Assembly (NCBI RefSeq): GCF_002741035.1
Contig: NZ_CP016808.1
Location: 4,636,501 to 4,700,500 of the forward strand
Source of the DNA: Paenibacillus sp. BIHB 4019
Lineage (GTDB): Bacteria; Bacillota; Bacilli; Paenibacillales; Paenibacillaceae
DNA length: 64,000 nucleotides
Direction: 5' to 3'
Shown: piece by piece, positions 33,913 through 41,311 of the stretch
Numbering within the stretch: position 1 is the first letter of the stretch
How the letters are laid out: the number at the start of each line of letters is the position of its first letter
Made by a program: the position numbers and the translations under genes
The notes under the pieces: generated by a model
What the model saw: only the letters and a program-made list of their open reading frames with translations
What the model was told of the DNA's origin: nothing
The model's database searches: none

Positions 33913-35004
33913 ATGCCGAAGCAGGAAAGCATAAGCACAAGACAAATGGCTGTATTCGTGCTGTTTTTCATTGTGGGCGATATGTTTTGGTTTATTCCGA
34001 CCCTGCTTGCTTCTATTCTGGACTCGGATGCCTGGATCCCCTCTTTGCTAAGCATGTTTACTGGGCTCGTCGTCGTCTGGTTTATAGATAAGTGCTACCG
34101 CCTTTTTCCGGGACTTACGTTGATTGAAATCCACCGGAAGGCGCTGGGAAAATGGCTGGGCGGCCTATGCAGCTTATTTTTCCTATACTTGCTTTTTAAT
34201 ACGGTAGGTGTTCAACTGAGAGTTGTCGGAGACTTCGTTACGACCCAGATGATGCCGGAAACACCAGCACGGGTTACCGTCCTAATGATTACACTTTTAC
34301 TTGTCATTACCTTGAGGGCTGGACTGACGGTTTTCGCAAAATCGGGCGAGGTTTTTATCGTGGGCGTTGTATTGATGTTTATTATGTTCATCATTATGCT
34401 GCTTCCTGAAGCAACCCTTTCCAACTTGCTGCCTGTTTTTCATCACAAAGCAGCGGACTATGGCAAAGGCATATTGTATACAACCTCCTTTCCATTCTTC
34501 CAAATGGTTACCCTCTTTATGATCTTTCCTGCCATGAAGCAAGCAGAAAGCTGGACCCGAGATTTTATGCTGGCTTCCCTGATAGCCAGCTTCTCCTTAT
34601 TTCTGATCGTTATTATGTCGCTGCTTGTACTGGGCGATTACATGACAGAGCATCAAATCTATGCCGCGTACGCCATGGCGAAAAGAATTAGCATTGGCCG
34701 ATTTATTGAACGGGTTGAGGCTGTACTGGTCATCAGCTATATCGTATCGACCTATGTGAAAATGCTAATTAATGCTTTTGCCTTTATCTATGGCTTCACT
34801 CAGTTTCTTGGCCTGCGGGAGCATCGTGAATTAATATTTCCATTCGGCTTGCTAATGTTCGGGCTTGCTTATGCAATTGGCCCCAACATGCCGTATATAA
34901 ATGGGCTTGCAACCATTTGGCCCTTCTGGGATTTGACCAATATTTTGCTTTTGGCGCTGGCAGCCGTCATCATGTTGGTGTTTAAGAAAGGGAAAATCTA
35001 TTAG
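33913..35004 (+). CDS. Spore germination receptor B-type permease (GerAB family), copy 3
   Basis: 363 residues from the ATG after a GAGGGGGCGAG site; an upstream frame overlaps the D gene. About ten transmembrane helices. It opens SISTRQMAVFVLFFIVGDMF and has VVGDFVTTQMMPETPARV and FPFFQMVTLFMIFPAM, so it is homologous to copies 1 and 2 but more divergent than they are from each other. It ends the A-C-D-B transcription unit. A locus with three B subunits to one A and one C is unusual for the classical tricistronic layout. Confidence 0.93.
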   Translation: MPKQESISTRQMAVFVLFFIVGDMFWFIPTLLASILDSDAWIPSLLSMFTGLVVVWFIDKCYRLFPGLTLIEIHRKALGKWLGGLCSLFFLYLLFNTVGVQLRVVGDFVTTQMMPETPARVTVLMITLLLVITLRAGLTVFAKSGEVFIVGVVLMFIMFIIMLLPEATLSNLLPVFHHKAADYGKGILYTTSFPFFQMVTLFMIFPAMKQAESWTRDFMLASLIASFSLFLIVIMSLLVLGDYMTEHQIYAAYAMAKRISIGRFIERVEAVLVISYIVSTYVKMLINAFAFIYGFTQFLGLREHRELIFPFGLLMFGLAYAIGPNMPYINGLATIWPFWDLTNILLLALAAVIMLVFKKGKIY

Positions 35005-35122
35005 ATCAGGATGGCAGATGGAAGAGTTCCTCTTAGTTAAACGCATATTTAATAGAATGAACAGACCATCCCGAATCTCTCAGCATACGATATTGTATGG
35101 ATTGAGAAGAGGGGGATACCTG

Positions 35123-35521
35123 ATGCCTGGGTTTGTATATTTGTGCTCCATTTGTGCGTTTTTGGGGTCTATTGTGACATTCGCTTTTGGTGTATGGATG
35201 GAATCGCTTACACTACTGATCGTCGTTATGGCTATTGATTATGTGACTGGAGTGTCAGCATCTTTAAAGGAGGGTCGAGGCCTTAACAGTTCATTTGGAG
35301 CATGGGGAATTGCTCGCAAAGGGCTTATGCTGCTCGTCATACTCATCGCACACCGTGTAGATCTATTGTTGGATGCTAATAATATGACGATGGGAGCGGC
35401 TATTTATTTTTATATTGCCAATGAACTGATCTCTATTACTGAAAATTACGGAAGATTGGGTTTGCCGCTTCCGGATAAAATACGTCAAATGATTGAAATT
35501 TTAAAGGATAAAAATAAGTAA
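35123..35521 (+). CDS. Phage-holin-family (TcdE/holin_4-like) membrane protein
   Basis: 132 residues from the ATG after GAGGGGG; an upstream in-frame start (35018) would add a basic extension. Three to four TM segments and the family motif MAIDYVTGVSASLKEGRGLNS, then SFGAWGIARKGLMLLVILIA, with the C-terminal KIRQMIEILK. Holins of this family permeabilise membranes in phage lysis, but many sporeformers carry chromosomal copies without a prophage, as here (no endolysin or phage gene nearby). Its place after the germination operon suggests a spore or wall-related role; that is inference. Confidence 0.85.
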   Translation: MPGFVYLCSICAFLGSIVTFAFGVWMESLTLLIVVMAIDYVTGVSASLKEGRGLNSSFGAWGIARKGLMLLVILIAHRVDLLLDANNMTMGAAIYFYIANELISITENYGRLGLPLPDKIRQMIEILKDKNK

Positions 35522-35540
35522 ATGTTCATCCATGTAGCAC

Positions 35541-35570
35541 TTGTATAAAGCGGCTCACTTTGTATATAAT
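35541..35570 (+). promoter_or_regulatory. Promoter of the 131-residue hypothetical gene
   Basis: TTGTAT, 18-nt spacer, TATAAT. Confidence 0.5.
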
Positions 35571-35611
35571 AGGAACAAGTGTTCTTATTGCGAAGGGGGC
35601 TGTTTATTTTG

Positions 35612-36007
35612 ATGAAGCCATTGGAGAAACCGACTGCGCGAGTGCTAGTTATGAGGCGTCAACCGATTCAGAGAGAGGAGGAGCTTGTGCTGGCAAGGCG
35701 TTATGTGCTGCTTGGCATCATTGTACGGATTCTGGATCATGATATACGTGTGCTTCATTCAAGTGAAGCCAAGCTTCCTAAGCTTTATGAGACGATGCTG
35801 CTTGGCTTGCAGGACCGTGTGTTGCTGGAGCTTGCTGCTCTTCGTAAACAGCTGAGAAGCAAGGGCATTGAAATGGTTGAAGAGAAACGAAGTGAAGATG
35901 GGCTGGAGGCGCAGTATATTTGTCGAGGGTACCGCCACCGTTTCATTCTGCTATGGGGATATATTCGCTCGGAATCGGAGCAGCTGCTTCGAACGTATTG
36001 TCGATAA
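35612..36007 (+). CDS. Hypothetical soluble protein (131 aa)
   Basis: 131 residues from ATG; AAGGGGG lies about 13 nt upstream, so the start is somewhat uncertain. The protein is basic and helical: EEELVLARRYVLLGIIVRIL, then DRVLLELAALRKQLRSKGIE, and a C-terminal YICRGYRHRFILLWGYI. No signal peptide or clear transmembrane helix is seen. I do not recognise a named family. It has its own vegetative-type promoter and lies alone between the holin-like and cupredoxin genes. Confidence 0.65.
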   Translation: MKPLEKPTARVLVMRRQPIQREEELVLARRYVLLGIIVRILDHDIRVLHSSEAKLPKLYETMLLGLQDRVLLELAALRKQLRSKGIEMVEEKRSEDGLEAQYICRGYRHRFILLWGYIRSESEQLLRTYCR

Positions 36008-36130
36008 TAATAAGAACTGCTTTACAAATGAAATGTCAAGCAACACCCTGGCTGCTTTTAGCGGCAATTGAGAAAAGTTCATCATTTTGTCATAATCACC
36101 AAAAAAGTTTTCCCCTTAATCAGTTTAAGC

Positions 36131-36160
36131 TTGAGTACATAGGACGATCTTATGTAATAT
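36131..36160 (+). promoter_or_regulatory. Promoter of the cupredoxin gene
   Basis: TTGAGT, 18-nt spacer, TAATAT, about 40 nt before the start. Confidence 0.45.
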
Positions 36161-36199
36161 AAGAAGTAAACATTAGATAGTAAAGGGGAGTACGTTGTA

Positions 36200-36589
36200 A
36201 TGCATAAGTGGATTATGTTTGTATTAATGACAGCGGCATCACTGCTAGGTGTTTATTTGCTAACAGCAGGCTTGCCGCCAAAGCCAGTGGATGAATCTGC
36301 TACATTGCCAGAGGGAACGGTGCTAGTTAACGTACAAGCCAACGCCGATTTCACTTTCGATCAACCGGAATATAAAGTGAAGGTTGGAGACAAGGTCATT
36401 CTTCGTCTGAAAAACAAAAGCGGTATTCACGGTTTGCAAATTGATGAGCTGAATGTTGATCTTGAAGGCGAGAAGCTGGAAGCAAATATTGAGTTCGACA
36501 AGCCGGGCGAATATGTGATGCATTGCTCCGTTCCATGCGGTACGGGTCATATGGAGATGAAGACGAAGCTAATTGTAGAAGCGGCTTAA
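36200..36589 (+). CDS. Membrane-anchored cupredoxin with a CuA-type copper site
   Basis: 129 residues. One N-terminal TM helix (4-24) is followed by a beta-sandwich. The ligands form the CuA pattern of cytochrome oxidase subunit II: His77 in SGIHGLQ and C-x3-C-x3-H-x2-M (Cys109, Cys113, His117, Met120 in HCSVPCGTGHMEM). It faces the cell exterior. No oxidase subunit I or haem-copper gene lies nearby, so it may be an orphan electron-transfer or copper-handling protein. Good AAAGGGGAG site; monocistronic with terminator. Confidence 0.9.
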   Translation: MHKWIMFVLMTAASLLGVYLLTAGLPPKPVDESATLPEGTVLVNVQANADFTFDQPEYKVKVGDKVILRLKNKSGIHGLQIDELNVDLEGEKLEANIEFDKPGEYVMHCSVPCGTGHMEMKTKLIVEAA

Positions 36590-36658
36590 TAAACGAATTT
36601 TTCATTAAAAAGAGCAGGTGCTTTGCGGCGCTTTCTGCACATAGGTTTTATAAACAAG

Positions 36659-36685
36659 AAGAGGAGCCGGCTGGCTCCTCTTTTT
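36659..36685 (+). terminator. Intrinsic terminator of the cupredoxin gene
   Basis: AAGAGGAGCC / GGCTCCTCTT with a 4-nt loop GGCT and T-run. Repeat copy A begins at its T-run. Confidence 0.9.
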
Positions 36686-36785
36686 AAAAATATAAGCATG
36701 TATAAGTTTTCCCCCTATAATTGGCTTATATTTCACCCTCGAAACGGTAGCTTTGCCGCCGGAGGAGGACTTTCGGCCGTTTACG
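36686..36785 (+). repeat. Interspersed double-hairpin repeat, copy A
   Basis: Starts AAAAATATAAGCATGTATAAG, has GGCTTATATTTCACCCTCG in the middle, and ends GCCGTTTACG. Hairpin 1 is AATATAAGC/GCTTATATT; hairpin 2 is GAAACGG paired with CCGTTTA, with an inner GCCGCC. The second half of hairpin 2 is the most diverged of the four copies. It ends against the stop codon of the convergent gene. Confidence 0.8.
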
Positions 36786-37043
36786 CTAGGCGCGATAACG
36801 CGTTCTGGACGAGGTTCGGTACACGATGACGTCGGCAATCAATCCGAGCAGCGCCCATGTAGCGACAGTAAGTACATACATAAGCATCACACTTACCTCG
36901 TGAACATCGATAAACAGGTCAACGAACCAGGCTGGGACGCTGAACATAAAGAACACCATATTATGCGGGTCGTAGCCGGTAGAATTGTACAGGCATAAAG
37001 CCAGTCCAATCAGGGCGGCGATCGCTGTAAATTTATAACGCAT
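36786..37043 (-). CDS. Small membrane protein (85 aa), unknown
   Basis: 85 residues with three hydrophobic segments: residues 4-20 (FTAIAALIGLALCLY), about 28-47 (MVFFMFSVPAWFVDLFID) and about 51-74 (SVMLMYVLTVATWALLGLIA), then a basic tail (VYRTSSRTRYRA). ATG after a GAGAGGA site. I do not recognise the family. It converges on the cupredoxin gene and diverges from the Dabb gene. Its stop codon abuts repeat copy A. Confidence 0.65.
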   Translation of the reverse strand: MRYKFTAIAALIGLALCLYNSTGYDPHNMVFFMFSVPAWFVDLFIDVHEVSVMLMYVLTVATWALLGLIADVIVYRTSSRTRYRA

Positions 37044-37154
37044 GTTAAATCAGTCCTCTCTCATCGGATTAACGTTGCCGGATTGCGGCTGCTTGGGTTA
37101 TTATGTGACAAAAGGGTTTAAGCAATTCCACTAGTCGAAGGGAGTAATACGATA

Positions 37155-37442
37155 ATGATTACGCATATTGTTTTGTTTAAACTAAAGGATAACAGCGCCG
37201 AGAGCGTGGAAACGACCGCACAGGTGCTTCGCAATATGGAAGGTAAAATTGATGAATTAAAATCGATTACGGTTGGACTGGACGTCCTGCATTCCGAACG
37301 TTCTTATGATATTGGCCTGATTACAACTTTCGAATCGCTTGATGCATTGGCGGCTTATCAGGTACATCCGGTGCACCAGAAAGTAATTGAGCATATGACC
37401 CAGGTTCGCGAAGCGTCTGTAAGCATCGATTTTGAAAGCTAA
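37155..37442 (+). CDS. Dabb-family (stress-responsive A/B barrel) protein
   Basis: 95 residues. Starts ITHIVLFKLKDNSAESVET, with GLDVLHSERSYDIGLITTF and YQVHPVHQKVIEHM, the standard Dabb fold, a dimeric ferredoxin-like barrel. Members include stress proteins and small enzymes; no catalytic role can be assigned. ATG after GAAGGGAG. It is apparently the first of a run of small genes. Confidence 0.9.
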   Translation: MITHIVLFKLKDNSAESVETTAQVLRNMEGKIDELKSITVGLDVLHSERSYDIGLITTFESLDALAAYQVHPVHQKVIEHMTQVREASVSIDFES

Positions 37443-37460
37443 GGAGCTGCGAGGAAAATA

Positions 37461-37533
37461 GTACCCGCTTTTGTTGGCAAATTCTCCACGGCTTTGGGAG
37501 CTTTGTCGATAAATTAGCGGTACTTTCTTTCGT
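37461..37533 (+). other. Loose inverted repeat after the Dabb gene
   Basis: AGTACCCGCT and AGCGGTACT bracket a loop of about 45 nt that holds a smaller CTCC/GGAG pairing, followed by TTCTTT. It may be a weak terminator. Confidence 0.3.
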
Positions 37534-37573
37534 CCCAGTCTTCAAGATACGCCAGCCTTAAGAGAGGACGTTA

Positions 37574-37684
37574 ATGGCAATGGGAGAAGACGTATATCAA
37601 ATAATGACGTATTTGTTCGTCATTATTGCCAGCAGCATTATTATGGTCGCTGTGCTCAAGCGCAAGGCCAAAAAAAAGAAGTAA
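37574..37684 (+). CDS. Small single-pass membrane protein (36 aa)
   Basis: 36 residues, shorter than usual gene-caller limits. ATG 6-7 nt after GAGAGGA. One transmembrane helix (YLFVIIASSIIMVAVL, about 13-28) and a very basic tail (KRKAKKKK). The stop precedes the YutE-like gene by 21 nt, so they probably share a transcript. Similar tiny basic membrane proteins occur in sporeformers but I do not recognise this one. Confidence 0.6.
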   Translation: MAMGEDVYQIMTYLFVIIASSIIMVAVLKRKAKKKK

Positions 37685-37705
37685 CGATAAAGGTGGCGTA
37701 GCGGT

Positions 37706-38146
37706 ATGTATTACGTGAATCGCGAACAAATTGCGGTGAGGCTTAATGCAATTCCTGATATTTCTGAGGCACTGACCTCCATTGCAGCCGAGTGGAATGG
37801 CAGCATGCTGCAAGGACTGGCACAGGAGCGGGCGCTGCATCTTGCAGTTGAAACCGTTACCGATGTCGGCAGCTATCTTATTGACGGATTTATGATGCGC
37901 GATGCGAGCAGTTATGAGGATATTGTGGATGTGACTGGAGCGGAAGGCGTATTTTCCGCAGAGCTGCTGCCGACGTTCAAGCAATTGGTACAGCTGCGCA
38001 GGCCGCTCGTTCAGCAATATTATGAATGGCAGCGCGGCGAGCTGCATCCGCTAACCAGTCAGCTTGCACCGCAATTGCTGCGCTTCAAACAGGAAGTGGA
38101 GCTTTATCTGGAGCGCGAGCTGGTTGATTTTGAGGGAAAAGTTTAA
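37706..38146 (+). CDS. DUF86 / HepT-like protein (YutE family)
   Basis: 146 residues, all-helical. The region ETVTDVGSYLIDGFMMRDAS-SYEDIVDV is the YutE version of the HepT-like fold. Canonical HepT toxins have an RNxxVHxY ribonuclease motif; here the spot reads MRDASSYED, so toxin activity is unlikely, and no MntA-like antitoxin gene is adjacent. Function unknown. ATG after AAAGGTGG. Confidence 0.85.
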   Translation: MYYVNREQIAVRLNAIPDISEALTSIAAEWNGSMLQGLAQERALHLAVETVTDVGSYLIDGFMMRDASSYEDIVDVTGAEGVFSAELLPTFKQLVQLRRPLVQQYYEWQRGELHPLTSQLAPQLLRFKQEVELYLERELVDFEGKV

Positions 38147-38177
38147 ACCGAATCGTACACACCATACTTTTAGAATA

Positions 38178-38196
38178 TGTTACAATACCTGTAACA
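38178..38196 (+). promoter_or_regulatory. Inverted-repeat operator before the Fe-S-type regulator
   Basis: TGTTACA-N5-TGTAACA, perfect 7-bp arms, overlapping a TACAAT -10-like box and ending 22 nt before the start codon. A likely autoregulatory site. Confidence 0.55.
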
Positions 38197-38218
38197 AGCG
38201 TTCGAAGGTGGCGATAGG

Positions 38219-38890
38219 ATGAAGCAGCAAAATCAACGAAGCGCCGGTCCTGCGCCGGATAAGAGAACGTCTCCAGGCTCTACGCGTCAGCGCATTTTGC
38301 ATTTGCTCAAGATGAATGGCTCTATGAATGCCGCGCAGCTTGCAAGCGAGCTTGCGCTGACTGAAATGGCCGTCAGGCGGCATATGTACGCACTTGAAGA
38401 GGAACAAGCTATACAAATTGTGATGGTCAAGCAGGCAATGGGAAGACCGCTGCATCGATACGAGCTTACCTCGCACGCGGATGACCGTTTTCCAAAAAAC
38501 TACCATACGCTGGCGCTTGATTTACTCGGAGAGCTGGCAGACGAGGCAGCTACAGCAGGCCTTATTACCCGCATGTTTGAAGGCCGCAAGCAGAAGCTGC
38601 TGGAGCGTTATGCTCCGCGCATGGCGGGCAAAGCACTGGAGCAGAAGGTGCTGGAGCTTGCAGCTATTCAAAATGCCGGAGGTTATATGGTTGAGGTCGA
38701 GCCGGCAGGCGAGGGGCATTTTGTATTAAATGAGTATAACTGCCCAATCGCGCAGGTAGCGAATCAATACCAGCAGGCTTGCAGCTGTGAGCTGACGTTA
38801 TTTCAGTCGCTGCTTCATGCAGAGGTAGAGCGGACCGAATGCCTCGCTAAAGGCGGAACCAAGTGCACGTACAAAATAAGTGCCGTATAG
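38219..38890 (+). CDS. SufR-like helix-turn-helix regulator with C-terminal cysteine cluster
   Basis: 223 residues. The winged helix (about 22-85) has STRQRILHLLKMNGSMNAAQ and LALTEMAVRRHMYALEEE. The C-terminal domain carries NYNCP-x11-CSC and TECLAKGGTKCTY-type motifs (here NEYNCPIAQVANQY, CSCEL, ECLAKGGTKCTYK), giving CX12C and CX7C spacings like the iron-sulfur ligands of SufR-type regulators. It may sense cluster status or redox. ATG after AAGGTGGCGATAGG. A palindrome just upstream suggests autoregulation. Its targets are unknown; no suf genes are in the window. Confidence 0.8.
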   Translation: MKQQNQRSAGPAPDKRTSPGSTRQRILHLLKMNGSMNAAQLASELALTEMAVRRHMYALEEEQAIQIVMVKQAMGRPLHRYELTSHADDRFPKNYHTLALDLLGELADEAATAGLITRMFEGRKQKLLERYAPRMAGKALEQKVLELAAIQNAGGYMVEVEPAGEGHFVLNEYNCPIAQVANQYQQACSCELTLFQSLLHAEVERTECLAKGGTKCTYKISAV

Positions 38891-38922
38891 GTTAATATAG
38901 GGTCTATATACGTTTAAGGGAT

Positions 38923-38974
38923 AAACCGATGGACAGGCAGGTCATTTGACCTTGCTCTAGCCATCGGTTTTTTT
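38923..38974 (+). terminator. Intrinsic terminator of the SufR-like gene
   Basis: AAACCGATGG / CCATCGGTTT with an inner AGGTCA/TGACCT stem and a run of seven T. Confidence 0.85.
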
Positions 38975-39071
38975 GCATGCCGTTGTGTCAAGACAAGCCC
39001 ATGCTGCTTATAATGGCATTACGAAATGGGCAGATGCCCTGCTCTGGTTTACAACGGGAGGTGAACGGGCG

Positions 39072-39509
39072 ATGAACCTTATAGCGGGATGCGCGATTGC
39101 AGCTACATTAGCCTTTATTGGGTTAGTGGTGGGCGTATTGCTTGGCTTGCGCAAAGGGCTGATTCAGCTCGAAAGCTTGCGCACAAGCGCCGACGAGCTG
39201 AGGGGACAGCTGCAGCTTACAGCGGCTGAGACAGTCGCTTTAATGGAGCCGGCGAAGCAATCCCTCCTGCTGGTGCACCAGCAGCTGCAAAATGTCCAAT
39301 CCTTGTTCTCAGCGGCAGGGCAAATTGGCGAGACGATCGAGCAAACGACAGAAACCGTTAGCCGAGTCTCCTCGCTGTTGTCCGAATCCGCTGCCGAGCA
39401 TATAGCGAAGGCTGACACGAGAAATAAGGCAAAAGAAGCGATGGAATGGGCAGAGCTAGGTATGCTGGCGTGGCAGCTTTGGCAAACTAAGCGCAAGCAT
39501 AATAGCTGA
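39072..39509 (+). CDS. DUF948 membrane protein (YtxG-like)
   Basis: 145 residues from the ATG after GGGAGGTGA; an upstream frame overlaps the previous terminator. One N-terminal TM helix (IAATLAFIGLVVGVLLGL), then a coiled-coil-like region rich in Gln, Glu, Leu and Ser (LVHQQLQNVQSLFSAAGQIG, ETIEQTTETVSRVSSLLSES). It pairs with the YtxH-like gene 58 nt downstream, as in the Bacillus ytxG-ytxH general-stress pair. Confidence 0.8.
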   Translation: MNLIAGCAIAATLAFIGLVVGVLLGLRKGLIQLESLRTSADELRGQLQLTAAETVALMEPAKQSLLLVHQQLQNVQSLFSAAGQIGETIEQTTETVSRVSSLLSESAAEHIAKADTRNKAKEAMEWAELGMLAWQLWQTKRKHNS

Positions 39510-39567
39510 AAGCAATAACGGCGCGAAAATGGCGGAATGCGCCGCAATAATGAAGGGAGCGAATCGT

Positions 39568-40002
39568 ATGGCAAAGCAGAAGCAAACGAAAGGATTTTTG
39601 TTGGGGGCATTGGCAGGTACGGTTGCAGGAACCGTTACAGCGCTGCTTCTTGCTCCAAAAGCAGGCAAGGAGTTGCGTGAGGATATAGCAGGCGGCGTTC
39701 AAGATTTGAGCGAAAAAACGGTTAGAGCAGTTGAGCAGTGCGGCGAGAAAACGACTAGGGCGGCAAGACAGCTGGGCGATAAAGCGGTACACATCGCGGA
39801 TTGTGCCAAGGATGGAGCAGAGGCTCTCATTAGCAGCGCGCGTACATGGAGAAAAGGCGGGCCTCAATTAACGACGGAGGCTGCTGGAGAATTGGGGCAA
39901 CTAGAAGACTCAGTGGAAGCAGCAAACCTCTCGGAGGAGCTGGCATCTGAGGGAACAGCTGAAACGGTAGCAGCGGAAGCTGCGGAAGCGATTGAAAAAT
40001 AG
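39568..40002 (+). CDS. YtxH-domain protein
   Basis: 144 residues from the ATG after GAAGGGAGCG. The family's N-terminal Gly/Ala-rich membrane segment is clear: GFLLGALAGTVAGTVTALLL-APKAGKELRED. An amphipathic Ala/Glu/Lys-rich helical tail follows. Small stress-associated membrane protein of unknown biochemical role; second gene of the YtxG-YtxH pair. Confidence 0.88.
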   Translation: MAKQKQTKGFLLGALAGTVAGTVTALLLAPKAGKELREDIAGGVQDLSEKTVRAVEQCGEKTTRAARQLGDKAVHIADCAKDGAEALISSARTWRKGGPQLTTEAAGELGQLEDSVEAANLSEELASEGTAETVAAEAAEAIEK

Positions 40003-40060
40003 TGCGTCGACCGCGCTGTGAAGCTGCGTTATATAAGGAATAGAGCAGCAACCATGCATG

Positions 40061-40090
40061 GAGCCTGCCATAATTGGGAGCAGGCTCTTT
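40061..40090 (+). terminator. Intrinsic terminator of the ytxG-ytxH-like operon
   Basis: GAGCCTGC / GCAGGCTC with a 14-nt loop and TTT. Repeat copy B starts about 10 nt later. Confidence 0.75.
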
Positions 40091-40100
40091 CCTGTTATAC

Positions 40101-40200
40101 AAATATATGCATGTATAAGTTGCACACTTATAATGAGCTTATACTTCAACGCGAAACGGTAACTTTGCCGCCAAAGGATGGCGACAGCCGTTTCACCTTG
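40101..40200 (+). repeat. Interspersed double-hairpin repeat, copy B
   Basis: Has AAATATATGCATGTATAAGTT, CACACTTATAATGAGCTTATA, CGAAACGGTAACTTTGCCGCC and GGCGACAGCCGTTTCACCTTG. The inner stem TATAAGT/ACTTATA and the second hairpin GAAACGG/CCGTTTC are intact. From here to the murI start I see only a weak promoter-like TTGTAG-N17-TAAGAT near 40249. Confidence 0.85.
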
Positions 40201-40371
40201 CCAGCTGCTCTACATATTTCCTAGGTTGCGTATTGCGCCGCATCTTAAGCGTATTTCTTGTAGGCTGTCCATAATTGAGATAAGATGTAGGTACGTTTTG
40301 ATAGCTGAAAACATATGCTATTGATGTCTTATTCTCCTCATGAGCGACTACAATACGTTTAAGAAAGCGGT

Positions 40372-41187
40372 GTGTTTGTGCAGCAACCGATTGCCATACT
40401 TGATTCAGGCGTGGGCGGGCTTACCGTCGCCAAGGAAGTCATGCGCCAACTGCCGCGTGAAAAAATTATTTATTTTGGCGATACGGCTCGAACACCATAT
40501 GGACCTCGTCCTTCGCAGGAAGTCGTTCAATTCACACGGGAAATTGTCGATTATTTAATCCAGTTTCGGCCGAAAATGATTATTATAGCTTGCAACACCG
40601 CTACGGCGGTTGCACTGGAGGATATACGTTCTAGAGTAAACATACCTGTCATTGGTGTTATCAATCCCGGGGCAAGAGCGGCCATCAAGCGCACCCAGAC
40701 GGGTTGTATTGGTGTTATTGGCACAGAGGGAACAATAAGAAGCGGCGCTTATGAACAAGCACTCAAGGAGCTGTCGCCAAGCGTACGCGTTATAAGCGAG
40801 GCTTGTCCTTTATTTGTTCCGCTTGTGGAGCGGGGCAATTTTCGTTCCACCGAAACGTATGAGACGATTCGCCGATCTATCGGCCACCTGAGCCTATATC
40901 CGATGGATTGCCTTATTTTAGGCTGTACGCATTATCCTTTTTTGACAGAAGCGATCGCTGAAGTTGTTGGCTCCCGCATAGAGCTGATCAGCTCCGCAGA
41001 CGAGACGGCTCGCGATATTAGTACGATCCTTCATGACAAGGGCGAGCTTTCCCGAGGCGAAGTGCTGCCTGTTCATCAGTTTTTCTCCAGTGGCGACCCC
41101 TTAATGTTTAAAGCCATTGCCCAGCAATGGCTTGGCGAACAAATTGAGCTGACGCCGGTCGTATGGCAGGTGCCAACGATCGGATAA
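40372..41187 (+). CDS. murI: Glutamate racemase
   Basis: 271 residues starting at GTG (a second GTG two codons on is also possible; the ribosome site is weak). The catalytic pair is ACNTATAV (Cys about 74) and LGCTHYPFL (Cys about 185); the N-terminal ILDSGVGGLTV carries the Asp. It converts L- to D-glutamate for peptidoglycan precursors in the cytoplasm. It appears monocistronic, ending in a terminator. Confidence 0.97.
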   Translation: MFVQQPIAILDSGVGGLTVAKEVMRQLPREKIIYFGDTARTPYGPRPSQEVVQFTREIVDYLIQFRPKMIIIACNTATAVALEDIRSRVNIPVIGVINPGARAAIKRTQTGCIGVIGTEGTIRSGAYEQALKELSPSVRVISEACPLFVPLVERGNFRSTETYETIRRSIGHLSLYPMDCLILGCTHYPFLTEAIAEVVGSRIELISSADETARDISTILHDKGELSRGEVLPVHQFFSSGDPLMFKAIAQQWLGEQIELTPVVWQVPTIG

Positions 41188-41229
41188 CGGCTCTATCCGT
41201 TTTTTGCGCAGCACATTTCTCATCCTTCG

Positions 41230-41276
41230 AAAAAGCTTCTCAAGCCGCTGGCAAGTGGCATGGGAGGCTTTTTTGC
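41230..41276 (+). terminator. Intrinsic terminator of murI
   Basis: AAAAAGCTTCTC and GGGAGGCTTTTTT arms with an inner GCCGCT/AGTGGC stem and a T-run. Confidence 0.75.
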
Positions 41277-41311
41277 CGAATATAATTCAGGAGAGGCCAT
41301 TTTGGAGCGAG

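Noticed and set aside
35084..35099. CATACGA as a sigma-G -10 box for the holin-like gene
   Set aside because: No -35 element lies at the needed 17-18 nt spacing; the sequence is better explained as part of the CATAC/GTATG palindrome.
35123..35521. Prophage remnant at the holin-like gene
   Set aside because: No other phage gene, integrase or attachment repeat is in the region; the holin family is common on Paenibacillus-type chromosomes.
37706..38146. HepT/MntA toxin-antitoxin system
   Set aside because: The catalytic RNxxVHxY motif is replaced and no nucleotidyltransferase partner is adjacent.
41204..41311. N-terminal extension of the M14 peptidase
   Set aside because: It spans the murI terminator and has no ribosome site; the GTG at 41312 fits better.
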